From: Salegentibacter echinorum
GTDB taxonomy: Bacteria; Bacteroidota; Bacteroidia; Flavobacteriales; Flavobacteriaceae
Direction: 5' to 3'
Length of the DNA: 64,000 bases
Assembly: GCF_900129445.1 (NCBI RefSeq)
Contig: NZ_FQVT01000007.1
Span: 85,654 to 149,653 of the forward strand
In this document: positions 52,327-61,831 of the stretch, piece by piece
How the letters are laid out: the number at the start of each line of letters is the position of its first letter
Position numbering within the stretch: position 1 is the first letter of the stretch
Notes under the pieces: generated by a model
The model's input: only the letters and a program-made list of their open reading frames with translations
What the model was told of the DNA's origin: nothing
Databases searched by the model: none
Position numbers and translations under genes: made by a program

Positions 52327-52949
52327 GATTTCTTTAAAAAAGTTGCACCAATTCACCAATGTTTAAACTTTGATAATCTTTAGTCTTCTAATAAAACCGA
52401 TTTTTAACTGATTAAAACCTGCTCATTTACCGTTTTACGGTCTTTTTCGATTTTTTTCGCAATATATACTTTATACGTGGGTAATATTCCACTTTTAAGC
52501 TAGCTTGAGTTTTCTGTCCTGAAAAATTATAAAAGCCATTTGATACGGCTATCGATATCTTTTAAAGGTATTACATCTTTCCCAGAGAAAAGATAATTAG
52601 ATGTTTGTAAGGTTTAAATAACCGCGTATCAAAGATCTAAGTTATTCTTACTACTGAATTTAGTCTCTCAGAAAAAAAATTTTAAGGATACTAAGCGAAT
52701 GTAAACCCCTGTTTTTTTCTTTTCCTTAAAACTGCCAATTATAGCTTTCCTAAGTTTCTAAAATAAAAGCTTATATATACTCATTCTAAATTATATTTTA
52801 ATATTTTTGCCACAGAAATATCGGCTTTAATAGATTGGATTTTTAGCTTGTTAAGTGTAGAGTTTATTTCTTTCTCACAAACATTATTTTTTATTCTTTT
52901 TATCCAATCAAATAACTAAAAGTGGCATAAAACGCGAAACCTAATTTTC
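52327..52949. other. Intergenic region, weak terminator and candidate promoter only
   Basis: About 620 bp without an open frame of interest. ACCGT-TTT-ACGGT followed by CTTTTT (52429-52446) is a weak terminator. TATTTTTG at 52802-52809 matches the -7 motif but is about 140 bp before the acyl-CoA dehydrogenase start. No RNA gene was recognised. Confidence 0.45.
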
Positions 52950-54446
52950 ATGGATACACAAATTAAATTTTCGGAATTCCTTAAAAATTTTGAAAACACC
53001 CTACACCATTTATTTCATGAGAAAAGGGATATTGATCAACTGAGTTTAGAACGTGGTTTACCTCCCGAAATTTTGGAGAGAATCATGTCTAAAAAACCGC
53101 TTTCTGTAGCTATTCCTTCTGAATATGATGGTCGTGGCGGGCACGTGTCAGAATGTTTGCAGATACTCTCCGCTGCTTCTTATGAGTCACTTTCCCTTTC
53201 GCTAACCTTTGGTATTAATATCGCCCTGTTTTTAGAACCTGTTGCGAAATATGCAAATGATTCGGTTAAAGCTGGAATTTTTAAGCGTTTTCTGGAAAAA
53301 CAAAATATGGGCGGACTTATGATTACCGAGCCCAATTTTGGTAGTGATGCTTTAAATATGAAGACTTTTAGTGAGGAAACTAAAGATAGTTTTAAAATTA
53401 GCGGCACCAAACACTGGCAGGGATTAACCGGGATGGCAGATTATTGGTTGATCGCAGCTCGAAAAAAGAAAGAAAACGGAGATCTTTCCCGCGATGTAGA
53501 TTTTTTTATTGCAGATAATACAAAGGAAAATCAGCATATAAAGGTTGAAGAAATTTATGATAACGCAGGGCTTTATATGATCCCTTATGGTTTAAATACT
53601 TTAGATCTTGAAGTGCCCAAAAGCCAAAGATTAAATCCCGAATCTACCGGGATTAAAATGATGCTGGATATTCTACACCGCAGCCGTTTGCAATTCCCGG
53701 GAATGGGGGCCGGCTTTATTAAGCGAATGTTAGATGAAGCTACCAAATACTGTAAAAGTAGGGTTGTGGGTGCCGGTAACTTACTGGCTATGGATCAAAT
53801 TCAATTTCAGTTATCCAGGATTCAGGCGGCTTTTACTATGAGTTCGGCGATGTGTTTTAGAAGTACTAAAACCAGCGGACTAGAGCATAACCTGGCTACC
53901 GAAGGCCTGGAAGCTAATAGTATGAAAACAGTGGTAACAGACCTTATGCACGAATCGGCACAAATCTTAACCCAGGTTTCTGGCGCTAAAGGTTATAGAA
54001 CAAGTCATATTGGCGGTAGGGGAATTATGGATAGCAGGCCTTTTCAAATTTTCGAAGGTTCTAACGAGATGCTTTATTCTCAAATTTCTGAAATGATTAC
54101 TCGTGGAATGAGAAAGAAAAAGCAAACTAACTTGCTGGAATATTTAAACTCATTAGAGTTAACAACGCAGGCGTGTGACTTTTTCAAAAAAGAACTTAAC
54201 TTCAATCTTAATTCAAACCTAAGCCAAAGAAAACTGGTAGATCTTGGAAGAATTATCGCTCGTATAGTTTGTGTTGGTTATGTACTGGAGCTTCAGGAGA
54301 AAGGTTTTAGAAAAGACCTGGTAGATAATTGCATTACGCTGGTGCAGCAGGAAATATCTGGGCTGTTCAGCTTTTTCCACTTCGATAATTCAGTAAAAGT
54401 GATAGAAGATTATGGCGTGGATAGTACCTGGTCTAAATTTGTTTAA
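52950..54446 (+). CDS. Acyl-CoA dehydrogenase family protein
   Basis: 498 aa. The FAD-binding middle-domain pattern is present: GGLMITEPNFGSDALNMKTF (~128) and FKISGTKHWQGLTGMADYWL. The C-terminal helical domain has SRLQFPGMGAGFIKRMLDEA and the family signature around QVSGAKGYRTSHIGGRGIMD, then PFQIFEGSNEMLYSQISEMI. The Glu in FEGSNEML lies where several members place the catalytic base. It is longer than a ~380-aa medium-chain enzyme because of C- and N-terminal additions. The substrate chain is unknown. It stands alone. Confidence 0.9.
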   Translation: MDTQIKFSEFLKNFENTLHHLFHEKRDIDQLSLERGLPPEILERIMSKKPLSVAIPSEYDGRGGHVSECLQILSAASYESLSLSLTFGINIALFLEPVAKYANDSVKAGIFKRFLEKQNMGGLMITEPNFGSDALNMKTFSEETKDSFKISGTKHWQGLTGMADYWLIAARKKKENGDLSRDVDFFIADNTKENQHIKVEEIYDNAGLYMIPYGLNTLDLEVPKSQRLNPESTGIKMMLDILHRSRLQFPGMGAGFIKRMLDEATKYCKSRVVGAGNLLAMDQIQFQLSRIQAAFTMSSAMCFRSTKTSGLEHNLATEGLEANSMKTVVTDLMHESAQILTQVSGAKGYRTSHIGGRGIMDSRPFQIFEGSNEMLYSQISEMITRGMRKKKQTNLLEYLNSLELTTQACDFFKKELNFNLNSNLSQRKLVDLGRIIARIVCVGYVLELQEKGFRKDLVDNCITLVQQEISGLFSFFHFDNSVKVIEDYGVDSTWSKFV

Positions 54447-54688
54447 AAACTGCCAAAACTTTGTAGTCTTCCGAGGAAACTTTAAATCTACTTCTAGAAA
54501 AAATCCTTAGATAGTACTTCCCGGGTTTAAGAAAAACCTGGAAAATCTTAACGTATTTTTATAAGCCGGCTCAGGGATCAATTTACAGATTTAAATAAAT
54601 AACCATTACTTTTGCGACTTCGGCAATATACAATTCGTATTTCAATTAAATTTATTTTTGTTTATTTCCAGAGTACAAATACAAGTGA

Positions 54689-55768
54689 ATGCGCGAGATC
54701 TATAAAAAAATCCTGGTAATTAGTGTGCTAATTATAGCGATTTTCTTCTTCTTTACAGGGTTGATACAAGCCAAAACTTTTTTAGCACCTTTAGCGATTG
54801 CCGTTTTGCTTAGTTTAATTGTATATCCTGTCGCTTTAAAAGTAGAGAAACTTGGGCTTTCCCGTGGTACTTCATCTCTAATTGCAACTTTAATTGTATT
54901 TGCGGCTTCCCTGGCTTTAGTGATATTATTAGTATTTCAGTTTCAAAATTTTGTGGAAAAATGGCCGGAAATTAAAGAAACTATGATCCCAAAAGTGGAA
55001 AAAATAGAAAATTTTGCTAGTAAAAACTCTCCTATGAGCAAAGAGCGAATTCGGGAGATTATAAATAGCAGTAATCCCATGGAAGAAGGAGGAAGCAAAG
55101 CGTCTTCACCCGCAGGAAAACAGGCTGTGAGCCTTCTAATGGGTACCGCGCAAATGATGGGTACTTTTTTACTCACTATGATTTACGTGTTCTTTATTTT
55201 GCGTTATAGAAAGCGATTTAAATACTTTTTATTTAAAATTTCTCCCAGAAAAAGTCGCACGGAAATCAAAAATGCCCTGGGTGAGGTTAGCCGGGTGGTC
55301 TCCAATTACCTGGTTGGAAAACTTATTCTCATGGGTATTCTCCTGGTTTGTTATATTATAGGTTTGGGCTTCTCTGGTGTAGATAATTTTATTTTGGTAA
55401 GTCTTATCGCCGTGGTGTTAAATCTTATTCCCTATTTAGGAAACATCATTGGATTTACCACAGCGCTTGCTTTTGGCTACCTGGTTTCTGGAGATTTCTA
55501 CGTGCTTGTTGGGATAGTGGCGACTTTTTCTATTTCCCTGTTTGTAGAAACTTATATTCTCCAACCTTATATTATGGGGTCTAAAGTAAATGTACATCCT
55601 TTTCTTGTGATTATTATGGTGATTTTAGGTGGTGCACTCTGGGGGATATCGGGGATGATTTTGGCTGTTCCCTTTACAGCAATCCTTACCGTTCTCTTAT
55701 TGCATTTGCCTCATTTAAGAACCATAGGTTTGCTTTTTAGTAAGGAAAAACTAAAGCCAGATAAATAG
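54689..55768 (+). CDS. AI-2E family transporter (PerM/YdiK-like permease)
   Basis: 359 aa with about seven or eight membrane segments: two at the N-terminus (VLIIAIFFFFTGLIQ; APLAIAVLLSLIVYPVA), a loop, then FLLTMIYVFFILRYR onward. The conserved family regions FLVISLIAVVLNLIPYLGNI-like (here ILVSLIAVVLNLIPYLGNII) and HPFLVIIMVILGGALWGISG are present. The family includes exporters of autoinducer-2 and Na+/H+ antiporters, and function varies. A -7-like TATTTTTG at 54653-54660 sits 28 bp before the ATG. Confidence 0.92.
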   Translation: MREIYKKILVISVLIIAIFFFFTGLIQAKTFLAPLAIAVLLSLIVYPVALKVEKLGLSRGTSSLIATLIVFAASLALVILLVFQFQNFVEKWPEIKETMIPKVEKIENFASKNSPMSKERIREIINSSNPMEEGGSKASSPAGKQAVSLLMGTAQMMGTFLLTMIYVFFILRYRKRFKYFLFKISPRKSRTEIKNALGEVSRVVSNYLVGKLILMGILLVCYIIGLGFSGVDNFILVSLIAVVLNLIPYLGNIIGFTTALAFGYLVSGDFYVLVGIVATFSISLFVETYILQPYIMGSKVNVHPFLVIIMVILGGALWGISGMILAVPFTAILTVLLLHLPHLRTIGLLFSKEKLKPDK

Positions 55769-55837
55769 TTTTAAGTCGTAACCAAATAAGCTACGTCTAT
55801 ATTTATTTCACAAGTTGCAATTTATCTTTTTAGCATA

Positions 55838-56731
55838 ATGAATACTAATTTTAAAAGCGCACTATACATCGCTATAGGTGCTTCCAGTTATGGTGTCCTG
55901 GCTACTTTTGTAAAGTATGCCAATAATAATGGTTTTGGTACTGCAGGGCTTGCTTTTTCTCAATATCTGTTTGGAGCAATCCTGTTAAGCATGCTCTCTT
56001 TATATTTTACAAAGAAAAAAACAACTTCTTTAGAAAGTAGGTCAAAATATCCCAAACTTAAGTTGATGCTCTTTGGGACCAGCCTGGGATTAACCAGTAG
56101 CTTTTACTACTTATCCATACAATATGTGCCGGTTTCGGTAGGAATTATTCTTTTAATGCAAACTATTTGGATGGGAGTGGTGCTGGAGTTTATTACTGCC
56201 CGGGAACTCGTTACAAAAACTAAAGTTTTGGGTGCAATAATTGCAATTATGGGAACTGCCCTGGCAGCAAAAATATTTGAAGCTGATATCGATATAAATT
56301 TCACCGGAATTGGCTTCGGATTATTGGCTGCGCTAAGTTATACCGGGGGGATGTATGCATCTAACAGGGTTTCTTTAGAGCTTCCTCTAATTACCCGGAG
56401 TAAATACCTTGTTTTTGGCGGACTTATAATCGTAATCTTATTTTGGAATGTTCAGATTCTTGATGAATTCAATTGGTTGGTCTTTTTAAAATGGGGCACG
56501 TTTCTGGGATTCTTCGGAACAATTTTACCACCTGTGCTTTTTAATAAAGGTTTCCCCGAAATTGGTACCGGTCTGGGAAGCATTATCGCCGCGCTAGAAA
56601 TCCCGGTGTCTGTATTTAGCGCTTACCTTATCCTACAGGAAGAAATAAGCGCCCTGCAGTGGCTGGGAATTGTAATTATCTTGTGTTCGGTGGTATTAAT
56701 TAATCTGAAAAAAGTAAAAAGATCGCGATAA
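55838..56731 (+). CDS. EamA/DMT-superfamily transporter
   Basis: 297 aa with ten predicted membrane helices in two EamA repeats. Repeat 1: SALYIAIGASSYGVLATFVK to VLGAIIAIMGTALAAKI. Repeat 2: FTGIGFGLLAALSYTGGMYA to LQWLGIVIILCSVVLINLKK. The SIQYVPVSVGIILLMQTIWM and IIAALEIPVSVFSAYLILQE segments are typical. These inner-membrane carriers export or import small metabolites; the substrate is unknown. It starts 70 bp after the AI-2E-family gene and may share its transcript. Confidence 0.92.
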   Translation: MNTNFKSALYIAIGASSYGVLATFVKYANNNGFGTAGLAFSQYLFGAILLSMLSLYFTKKKTTSLESRSKYPKLKLMLFGTSLGLTSSFYYLSIQYVPVSVGIILLMQTIWMGVVLEFITARELVTKTKVLGAIIAIMGTALAAKIFEADIDINFTGIGFGLLAALSYTGGMYASNRVSLELPLITRSKYLVFGGLIIVILFWNVQILDEFNWLVFLKWGTFLGFFGTILPPVLFNKGFPEIGTGLGSIIAALEIPVSVFSAYLILQEEISALQWLGIVIILCSVVLINLKKVKRSR

Positions 56732-56823
56732 TACTGAAGATTCAGGTCGCATTCTATTCGAACTATACAGTACCCGCGTTTTTTTCTTAGCCTATATTGT
56801 AATCAAGCTATACGATTTTATTT

Positions 56824-56945
56824 AGCTGTCATTCCGACGCAGGAGGAATCTTCTCTATTAGAATGATTTTTGATTCTGTGAGCGTAGCTTGTCTTGGGGC
56901 TTTCCACTACCGTTCAAGACAGGCTAGGGATGAAAGGTTCTGAAT
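56824..56945. repeat. Interspersed intergenic repeat, copy A
   Basis: Begins AGCTGTCATTCCGACGCAGG, continues with GAGGAAT, TTAGAAT and ATTTTT elements, and ends with a TGTCTTG/CAAGACA inverted pair around 56891-56922. A related copy is at 58064-58190. It sits in a 320-bp gene-free stretch (56732-57052) that holds nothing else recognisable. Confidence 0.7.
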
Positions 56946-57052
56946 GGTCAATTAAAATACTACCAACGTAGTACAGAGCCGGAATCTGATCTTGTAAGGC
57001 GCATAGATTTATCAAACAATCTTTAAATACAATCTACAGTTTACAAGTTTTT

Positions 57053-57904
57053 TCAACAATAACTGGAAATTATATTTTTTGCTGAATGATAATAATGTCC
57101 GCCAAACAGGTTTACATGCCCCATTATATAATAAAGTTGCCAGAGTTTAACACGATCTTTCCATTCGTTTTCCAGCGGAAAGATTTCGTGATAAGTTTCA
57201 AATAAACGCGGGTTAAATCCGCCGAAAAGCTGCATCATCGCCAGGTCCATTTCCCGGGGAGCATAAGCGACTGCAGGATCTATTAAACAGGGTTTGTTCC
57301 GGGAATTGATCACATAGTTACCAGACCAAAGGTCGCCGTGAATAAGCGCCGGCTTTTCGTTTGGAATTATTTCAGCTGCTTTTTGATAAAACGAATCCAG
57401 GTTGTTGAATTCAAAACCATTTTCAACAGCCATCTTAAATTGTGGTTTTAGCCGCTGATTGATAAAAAATGAAGCTGCAGTACTTTCTGCATTATTATAT
57501 TGCGGTAAACTGCCAAAGAAATTATCTTCCTGAAACCCGAAATTCTCCCGGCTATTTTTGTGTAAAGCGGCCATTTGCGCTCCAAAAGTTTCCCAAAAAG
57601 CAGCATTGGCTTCTCCAGTTTCTTTGTATTCAAGCAGTAAATAAGTCTGATCTTGAAAATCGCCAAACCCCAGAACTTCTGGGCCATCTATGGCGCCGGT
57701 ATCCCTTAAAGCTTTCAGTCCGTTGGCTTCTTTTTGAAACATTCCGGGGAATTTATGAAGCTTATTGAGTTTGGCAACGTAATCCCGATTGGCACATTTA
57801 AGTTTGTAAACGTCGTTGATATCCCCGCCGCTTAACGGAGAAACGCTTTCAATTTTAATGGGAAATGCTGTTTCTAAATGAGTTTTTAAATCTTGATGTA
57901 GCAT
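57053..57904 (-). CDS. Fructosamine kinase family protein
   Basis: 283 aa, a normal length. The aminoglycoside-phosphotransferase-like fold is evident: VSPLSGGDINDVYKLKCANR (nucleotide loop), LLLEYKETG hinge, catalytic ALIHGDLWSGNYVIN (~187) and metal-binding CLIDPAVAYAPREMDLAMMQ. These kinases phosphorylate ketosamines such as fructoselysine or ribuloselysine, leading to deglycation of proteins. It is a single leftward gene flanked on both sides by copies of the same interspersed repeat. Confidence 0.94.
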   Translation of the reverse strand: MLHQDLKTHLETAFPIKIESVSPLSGGDINDVYKLKCANRDYVAKLNKLHKFPGMFQKEANGLKALRDTGAIDGPEVLGFGDFQDQTYLLLEYKETGEANAAFWETFGAQMAALHKNSRENFGFQEDNFFGSLPQYNNAESTAASFFINQRLKPQFKMAVENGFEFNNLDSFYQKAAEIIPNEKPALIHGDLWSGNYVINSRNKPCLIDPAVAYAPREMDLAMMQLFGGFNPRLFETYHEIFPLENEWKDRVKLWQLYYIMGHVNLFGGHYYHSAKNIISSYC

Positions 57905-58536
57905 AATTATTACTGTATTCTTTAAGAAAATCTGTTTTAAAAAACTCTACGGTTTTTACAAACAAGCTAAACAGATTAAGCTTGGCTACCAAATTTTTAG
58001 CGGACTAAGCCAGGCTCCACTCCTGCTATGATGAAATCTTTTAATAATTATTGTTTTCTTGTTGAGCTGTCATTCCGTCCCGAGGCCTCGGGAGAGGAAT
58101 GTTTTCTTTTAGAATAAAGATTTCTCAATTTTCATACGTTGTTTGTCTTGAACCTTAAAACTCCAAAACAGGCTAAAGACAAAAGCTTCAAAATGATTAT
58201 CATAATTTTTAAAATTAAAAAAAAAAAGCTAATCTGGATGCTTATAATTCAATCATAAATGTGGGGGTGAGGAGGTTAAAAGCTTTATGGGAGGCGGTTG
58301 GTTATTTATACCTGAATTCTAATAAATAAAAATGAATTAGGCGCCATTGATAATCTCTGAAGATCTAAAGATGAACTTCTTCTTTATGTTAATTATCAAT
58401 AGATATAAACGGAAAGGAACTTCATATTTTCCCGGAAATATTAAGGGATAATGGGTATATTTAGCTTTATAAAACGAGTTGGCAACAAGGCTAAGAGAAA
58501 TCTTAGTTATTTTAGACATTTTAAAAAAAACAATCA
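57905..58536. other. Intergenic region with repeat copy B
   Basis: About 630 bp. It contains the second interspersed repeat (58064-58190) with a CCCGAGGCCTCGGG palindrome at 58079-58092. An A11 run near 58220 and AT-rich sequence follow. No supported gene; a 60-codon minus-strand frame near 58340-58520 has no recognisable features. Confidence 0.5.
58064..58190. repeat. Interspersed intergenic repeat, copy B
   Basis: Shares AGCTGTCATTCCG, GAGGAAT, TTTTAGAAT, TTTGTCTTGAAC and ACAGGCTA elements with copy A at 56824-56945 in the same order. Here the CCCGAGGCCTCGGG palindrome replaces CGCAG. Confidence 0.7.
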
Positions 58537-59523
58537 GTGCAGATTCTTTATATAATTGGTAACGGTTTTGACTTAAATCTTGGTCTTAAAACTAGTTACA
58601 AAGATTTTTATGATAGTTATAAATCAGAAAATTCAGATAATGAGAACATAGCTTTACTAAAAAAGAATATTTCTAATAACTACAAAAACTGGTCGGATTT
58701 AGAACTTGCTCTAGGTCACTACACGGATGAATTAAAATCCTTAGAAGAATTTGATACAGTATTTGAAGATATTGGAGAAAAGTTGGCTCAATATTTAATG
58801 AAAGAAGAGGAAAACTTCGAATATGAAAAAGTAGATTCTGCAAAATTCCTTAAAGAATTAGTAATTCCAGAGAATGCGCTTTTACCAGCAGATAGATTAT
58901 CTATAAGAAGTTACAAACAGAAATTCTCTAACACCCATTGGGCTACAGAAATTTTTACGTTTAATTATACTCGTGTAATTGAGAAAATTCTCGGTAATGA
59001 TTTAAAGGATATAAAAATCACTAATCCACTTTATCCTAATTCTAAAATCCAGTTGAGAAACGTGCATCATATTCACGGATATACTGACGATAGAATGGTT
59101 ATGGGAGTTAATGATATATCCCAATTAAAGAATAAAAGCTTTCACAATAATCAAGATGTTTTAGAGGCCATAATAAAAGAAAAATGCAATAAAGCTTATA
59201 GACATACAATTGACAACCAATTGAAAGCAAAAATAAATACAGCGAGTATGATCTGCATTTTCGGATCATCCATTGGTGATACTGATAATATGTGGTGGGA
59301 GCTTATAGGTGAAAGACTAAAAAAGGATATACCTCTTATAATCTTTACTAAAGGTGAAGAAGTAATTTCACCTCGAATTGGGTACAAAAATAATAGAACA
59401 GAAAGGCGTATGAGAAATTACTTTCTGAAGAAGACAAAGCTTACTAAAGAAGAAAAGGAGAAAGTATACAACAATATTTACGTTGCCCTGGATTCTTCAA
59501 TGTTCAAGAATATTTACGTTTAA
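58537..59523 (+). CDS. AbiH-family abortive infection protein
   Basis: 328 aa from a GTG start chosen because it begins with the family signature LYIIGNGFDLNLGLKTSYKD (residues 4-23). Further family features are NWSDLELALGHYTDEL (~48), IFTFNYTRVIEK (~145), NVHHIHGYTDDRMVMGVND (~178) and ICIFGSSIGDTDNMWWELIG (~240). AbiH of lactococcal phage resistance stops phage growth by an unknown mechanism. The gene stands alone, between fructosamine kinase and a toxin-antitoxin remnant, and is followed by a structured noncoding region. Confidence 0.9.
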   Translation: MQILYIIGNGFDLNLGLKTSYKDFYDSYKSENSDNENIALLKKNISNNYKNWSDLELALGHYTDELKSLEEFDTVFEDIGEKLAQYLMKEEENFEYEKVDSAKFLKELVIPENALLPADRLSIRSYKQKFSNTHWATEIFTFNYTRVIEKILGNDLKDIKITNPLYPNSKIQLRNVHHIHGYTDDRMVMGVNDISQLKNKSFHNNQDVLEAIIKEKCNKAYRHTIDNQLKAKINTASMICIFGSSIGDTDNMWWELIGERLKKDIPLIIFTKGEEVISPRIGYKNNRTERRMRNYFLKKTKLTKEEKEKVYNNIYVALDSSMFKNIYV

Positions 59524-59868
59524 GATTTAGTAAAAGCCCAGTTGCCAACAACGATTCATCGCAAATAGACGGCAGCGTTAGTAAGAAAATAATTAAATTC
59601 ACCAACAAACCAAATCTAAGCCGACAATGCCGCGTCCCATACTCCGCCAACTGGCGATAATCGCAAACTGTTTGCAGCAATTTCCCGCATGAAGAAACTT
59701 CATTAATTCCTTCGGCTAACGAATTCAAGCAGTACTTTTCTGTAGTACCTTTATTATGACCCTATGTGTGATCGCTTTTTAAATTGGTGCTGGTAAGTAA
59801 GCCCGTGGTTATGCCATAGAGTGTAATAAGAAAAAATGGTCAAATTCGCAATTTTTATCGAAATTTGG
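59524..59868. other. Structured noncoding region downstream of abiH
   Basis: Starts with CAGTTGCCAACAACG and contains two compact perfect hairpins, CGCCA-AC-TGGCG (59645-59656) and GCAAAC-T-GTTTGC (59663-59675). CGTTAG near 59566 and CTAACG near 59716 bound it as inverted ends. It is more GC-rich than its surroundings. From memory it resembles stretches that follow accessory genes in other Bacteroidota. Its role is unknown. Confidence 0.5.
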
Positions 59869-59888
59869 TAAATTTGAGAAAATAGGAG
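59869..59888 (+). promoter_or_regulatory. parD promoter -7 motif and ribosome-binding site
   Basis: TAAATTTG at 59869-59876 matches TAnnTTTG, and AGGAG at 59884-59888 is a clear Shine-Dalgarno 3 bp before the ATG, unusual for this phylum. CAAATT/AATTTG repeats around the motif could be the ParD operator. Confidence 0.55.
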
Positions 59889-59891
59889 AAA

Positions 59892-60140
59892 ATGAAAAAT
59901 ACATCAATATCGTTAGGGGATTATTTCGATCAGTTTGTGCAAACCCAGGTTTCTGCGGGACGATATAAAAACGTCAGTGAGGTAATTAGAGCCGGCCTTC
60001 GGCTTTTGGAAAATGAGGAAAGCAAAGTTGTAGCCTTAAGAAATGCCATACAAGATGGTTTAGATAGTCCTTTGGTCGAGGATTTCGACTTTGATGATAA
60101 TCTTGAAAGATTAAAAGTTGAAAAAAGAAAGAATGGCTAA
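59892..60140 (+). CDS. parD: ParD-family antitoxin
   Basis: 82 aa. Ribbon-helix-helix start MKNTSISLGDYFDQFVQTQV and AGRYKNVSEVIRAGLRLLEN are diagnostic of ParD/CopG antitoxins. The C-terminal part (LEDFDFDDNLERLKVEKR-like) would bind ParE. It has its own promoter and ribosome-binding site. The partner parE overlaps its end but is truncated, so the antitoxin is now probably an orphan. Confidence 0.92.
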   Translation: MKNTSISLGDYFDQFVQTQVSAGRYKNVSEVIRAGLRLLENEESKVVALRNAIQDGLDSPLVEDFDFDDNLERLKVEKRKNG

Positions 60141-60219
60141 AGTCATATTGAGACAGAAAGCTATTGACGATTTAAATGATATTTGGAATTATACTTTCGA
60201 AGAATGGTCTGAAAAGTAG
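60133..60219 (+). pseudogene. parE: Truncated ParE toxin
   Basis: Starts at ATG 60133, overlapping parD by 8 bp. It reads MAKVILRQKAIDDLNDIWNY TFEEWSEK and then TAG at 60217-60219, where intact ParE proteins continue for about 70 more residues. The following bases keep no clear ParE frame. The toxin is therefore inactivated. Confidence 0.88.
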
Positions 60220-60604
60220 AATGATCGAATAAAAATACTTAGCATTCCCCGAGAAAAAAAGTCAGGAAATTTGGCCGGTAAGCCTATTTCATTTTTCGAA
60301 AGCCAAACCTGAACGTCCCAAATTTGTAGAATTAACTAAACCAACAACATATAGCTAACTTTTTTCAGGTGCGAGAAAATGATTAAAGCGAATTTAGATC
60401 GGGTCGGTAGCAGAAAAAATAGTCATATAATTCCTCTAATATCTCGCCAAATAAAAAGCCCCAAACTCATTATTTTCAATGAATTTAGGGCAATAATTTA
60501 CTCTCAGTAGGCTTTAGTAATCAACAACCTCGACCCAGGAATACGAGGTATTCTTCGTGAAAAGACAAGCCGCTGGAATTAAACCCCCGGCTATCGCCTC
60601 GCGA
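60220..60604. other. Gene-free stretch after the parE remnant
   Basis: About 385 bp. One short open end (KYLAFPEKKSQEIWPVSLFH..., to a stop near 60358) of unknown origin is visible. Otherwise there is nothing recognisable. Confidence 0.4.
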
Positions 60605-61798
60605 TTAAACTTCGGTCAATACTGTTTTTATACGTTTTAAGGCTTCTTCAATTTGGCTTTCACTAGCTGCATAAGATAACCTTATACAATTTGGACTTCC
60701 AAATGCATCACCGGTAACGGTGGCTACCAAAGCTTCTTCCAGTAAAAGCATGGAAAAATCTGTGGCGTTTTCAATTTTATGGCCTTTTATGGTTTTTCCG
60801 AAGAAATGAGAAATATTTGGGAAAACATAAAATGCACCTTCGGGGTCTGTGGTTACAAAACCTTCAATATCGTTTAGTAAATCGTTAACTAATTTACGTC
60901 TCGATTTAAAAGTATCGATCATATAACTAATCTTACTTACCGGGGCTTCTAAAGCAGTAATCACCGCACGCTGGGCAATACAATTGGCACCACTGGTAAT
61001 TTGTCCCTGCATTTTGTTGCAGGCCCTGGCAATCCACGCCGGGGCACCAATATAGCCTATTCGCCAACCTGTCATGGCAAAGGCTTTGGAAACGCCATTT
61101 ACCGTTACCACACGATCGTACATATCTTCAAATTGGGCCATAGAAGCGTGATCACCTACGAAATTAATATGCTCGTAAATCTCATCGCTTACCACAATAA
61201 TATCGGGATGTTTCTTCAAAACATCGGCCAGGCCTCTAAGTTCTTCCTTGCTGTAAACCATTCCGCTGGGATTGCAGGGAGAGCTATACCAAATCATTTT
61301 GGTCTTAGGAGTGATGGCTGCCTCCAACTGTTCCGGGGTCATTTTAAAATCGGTTTCAACAGAAGTTGGTACTTCTACGGGAGTTCCTTCAGCAAGCTTT
61401 ACGATTTCAGCATAACTCACCCAGTATGGACAGGGTAAAATCACCTCATCGCCGGGATTTAATAGAACCATTGCCACATTGGCCAAAGATTGCTTGGCAC
61501 CGGTAGAGACCACAATTTGAGACCTATCGTAAGTTAACTGATTGTCCCGCTTAAATTTATTGATAATGGCATCTTTTAATTCCACATAACCATCTACGGG
61601 TGTGTAGGAATTGTAATCGTCATTTATAGCCTGGATTGCAGCTTCTTTAATAAAATCTGGCGTATTAAAGTCTGGCTCTCCCAGGCTTAGGCCAATAATA
61701 TCCTTCCCCTCGGCTCTTAGTTCACGCGCTTTTGCAGCCATAGCCAGGGTTTGCGAAGTTGCTAAATTGTTAATTCGGTTTGAAAGTTGTTCTTGCAT
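60605..61798 (-). CDS. aspC: Pyridoxal-phosphate aminotransferase, aspartate aminotransferase type
   Basis: 397 aa, fold-type I, class I aminotransferase. GEPDFNTPDFIKEAAIQAIN and YNSYTPVDGYVELKDAIINK are typical N-terminal motifs. WYSSPCNPSGMVYSKEEL and VVSDEIYEHINF flank the cofactor site. The Schiff-base Lys is in VNGVSKAFAMTGWRIGYIG (~237), and a conserved Arg (NCIRLSYAAS) binds the substrate carboxylate. It interconverts aspartate and glutamate keto acids; related enzymes also accept aromatic or prephenate substrates. It looks like a core gene. Confidence 0.92.
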   Translation of the reverse strand: MQEQLSNRINNLATSQTLAMAAKARELRAEGKDIIGLSLGEPDFNTPDFIKEAAIQAINDDYNSYTPVDGYVELKDAIINKFKRDNQLTYDRSQIVVSTGAKQSLANVAMVLLNPGDEVILPCPYWVSYAEIVKLAEGTPVEVPTSVETDFKMTPEQLEAAITPKTKMIWYSSPCNPSGMVYSKEELRGLADVLKKHPDIIVVSDEIYEHINFVGDHASMAQFEDMYDRVVTVNGVSKAFAMTGWRIGYIGAPAWIARACNKMQGQITSGANCIAQRAVITALEAPVSKISYMIDTFKSRRKLVNDLLNDIEGFVTTDPEGAFYVFPNISHFFGKTIKGHKIENATDFSMLLLEEALVATVTGDAFGSPNCIRLSYAASESQIEEALKRIKTVLTEV

Positions 61799-61831
61799 TT
61801 TTAATTGGTTACAAATTAATTACTCAGTAGT

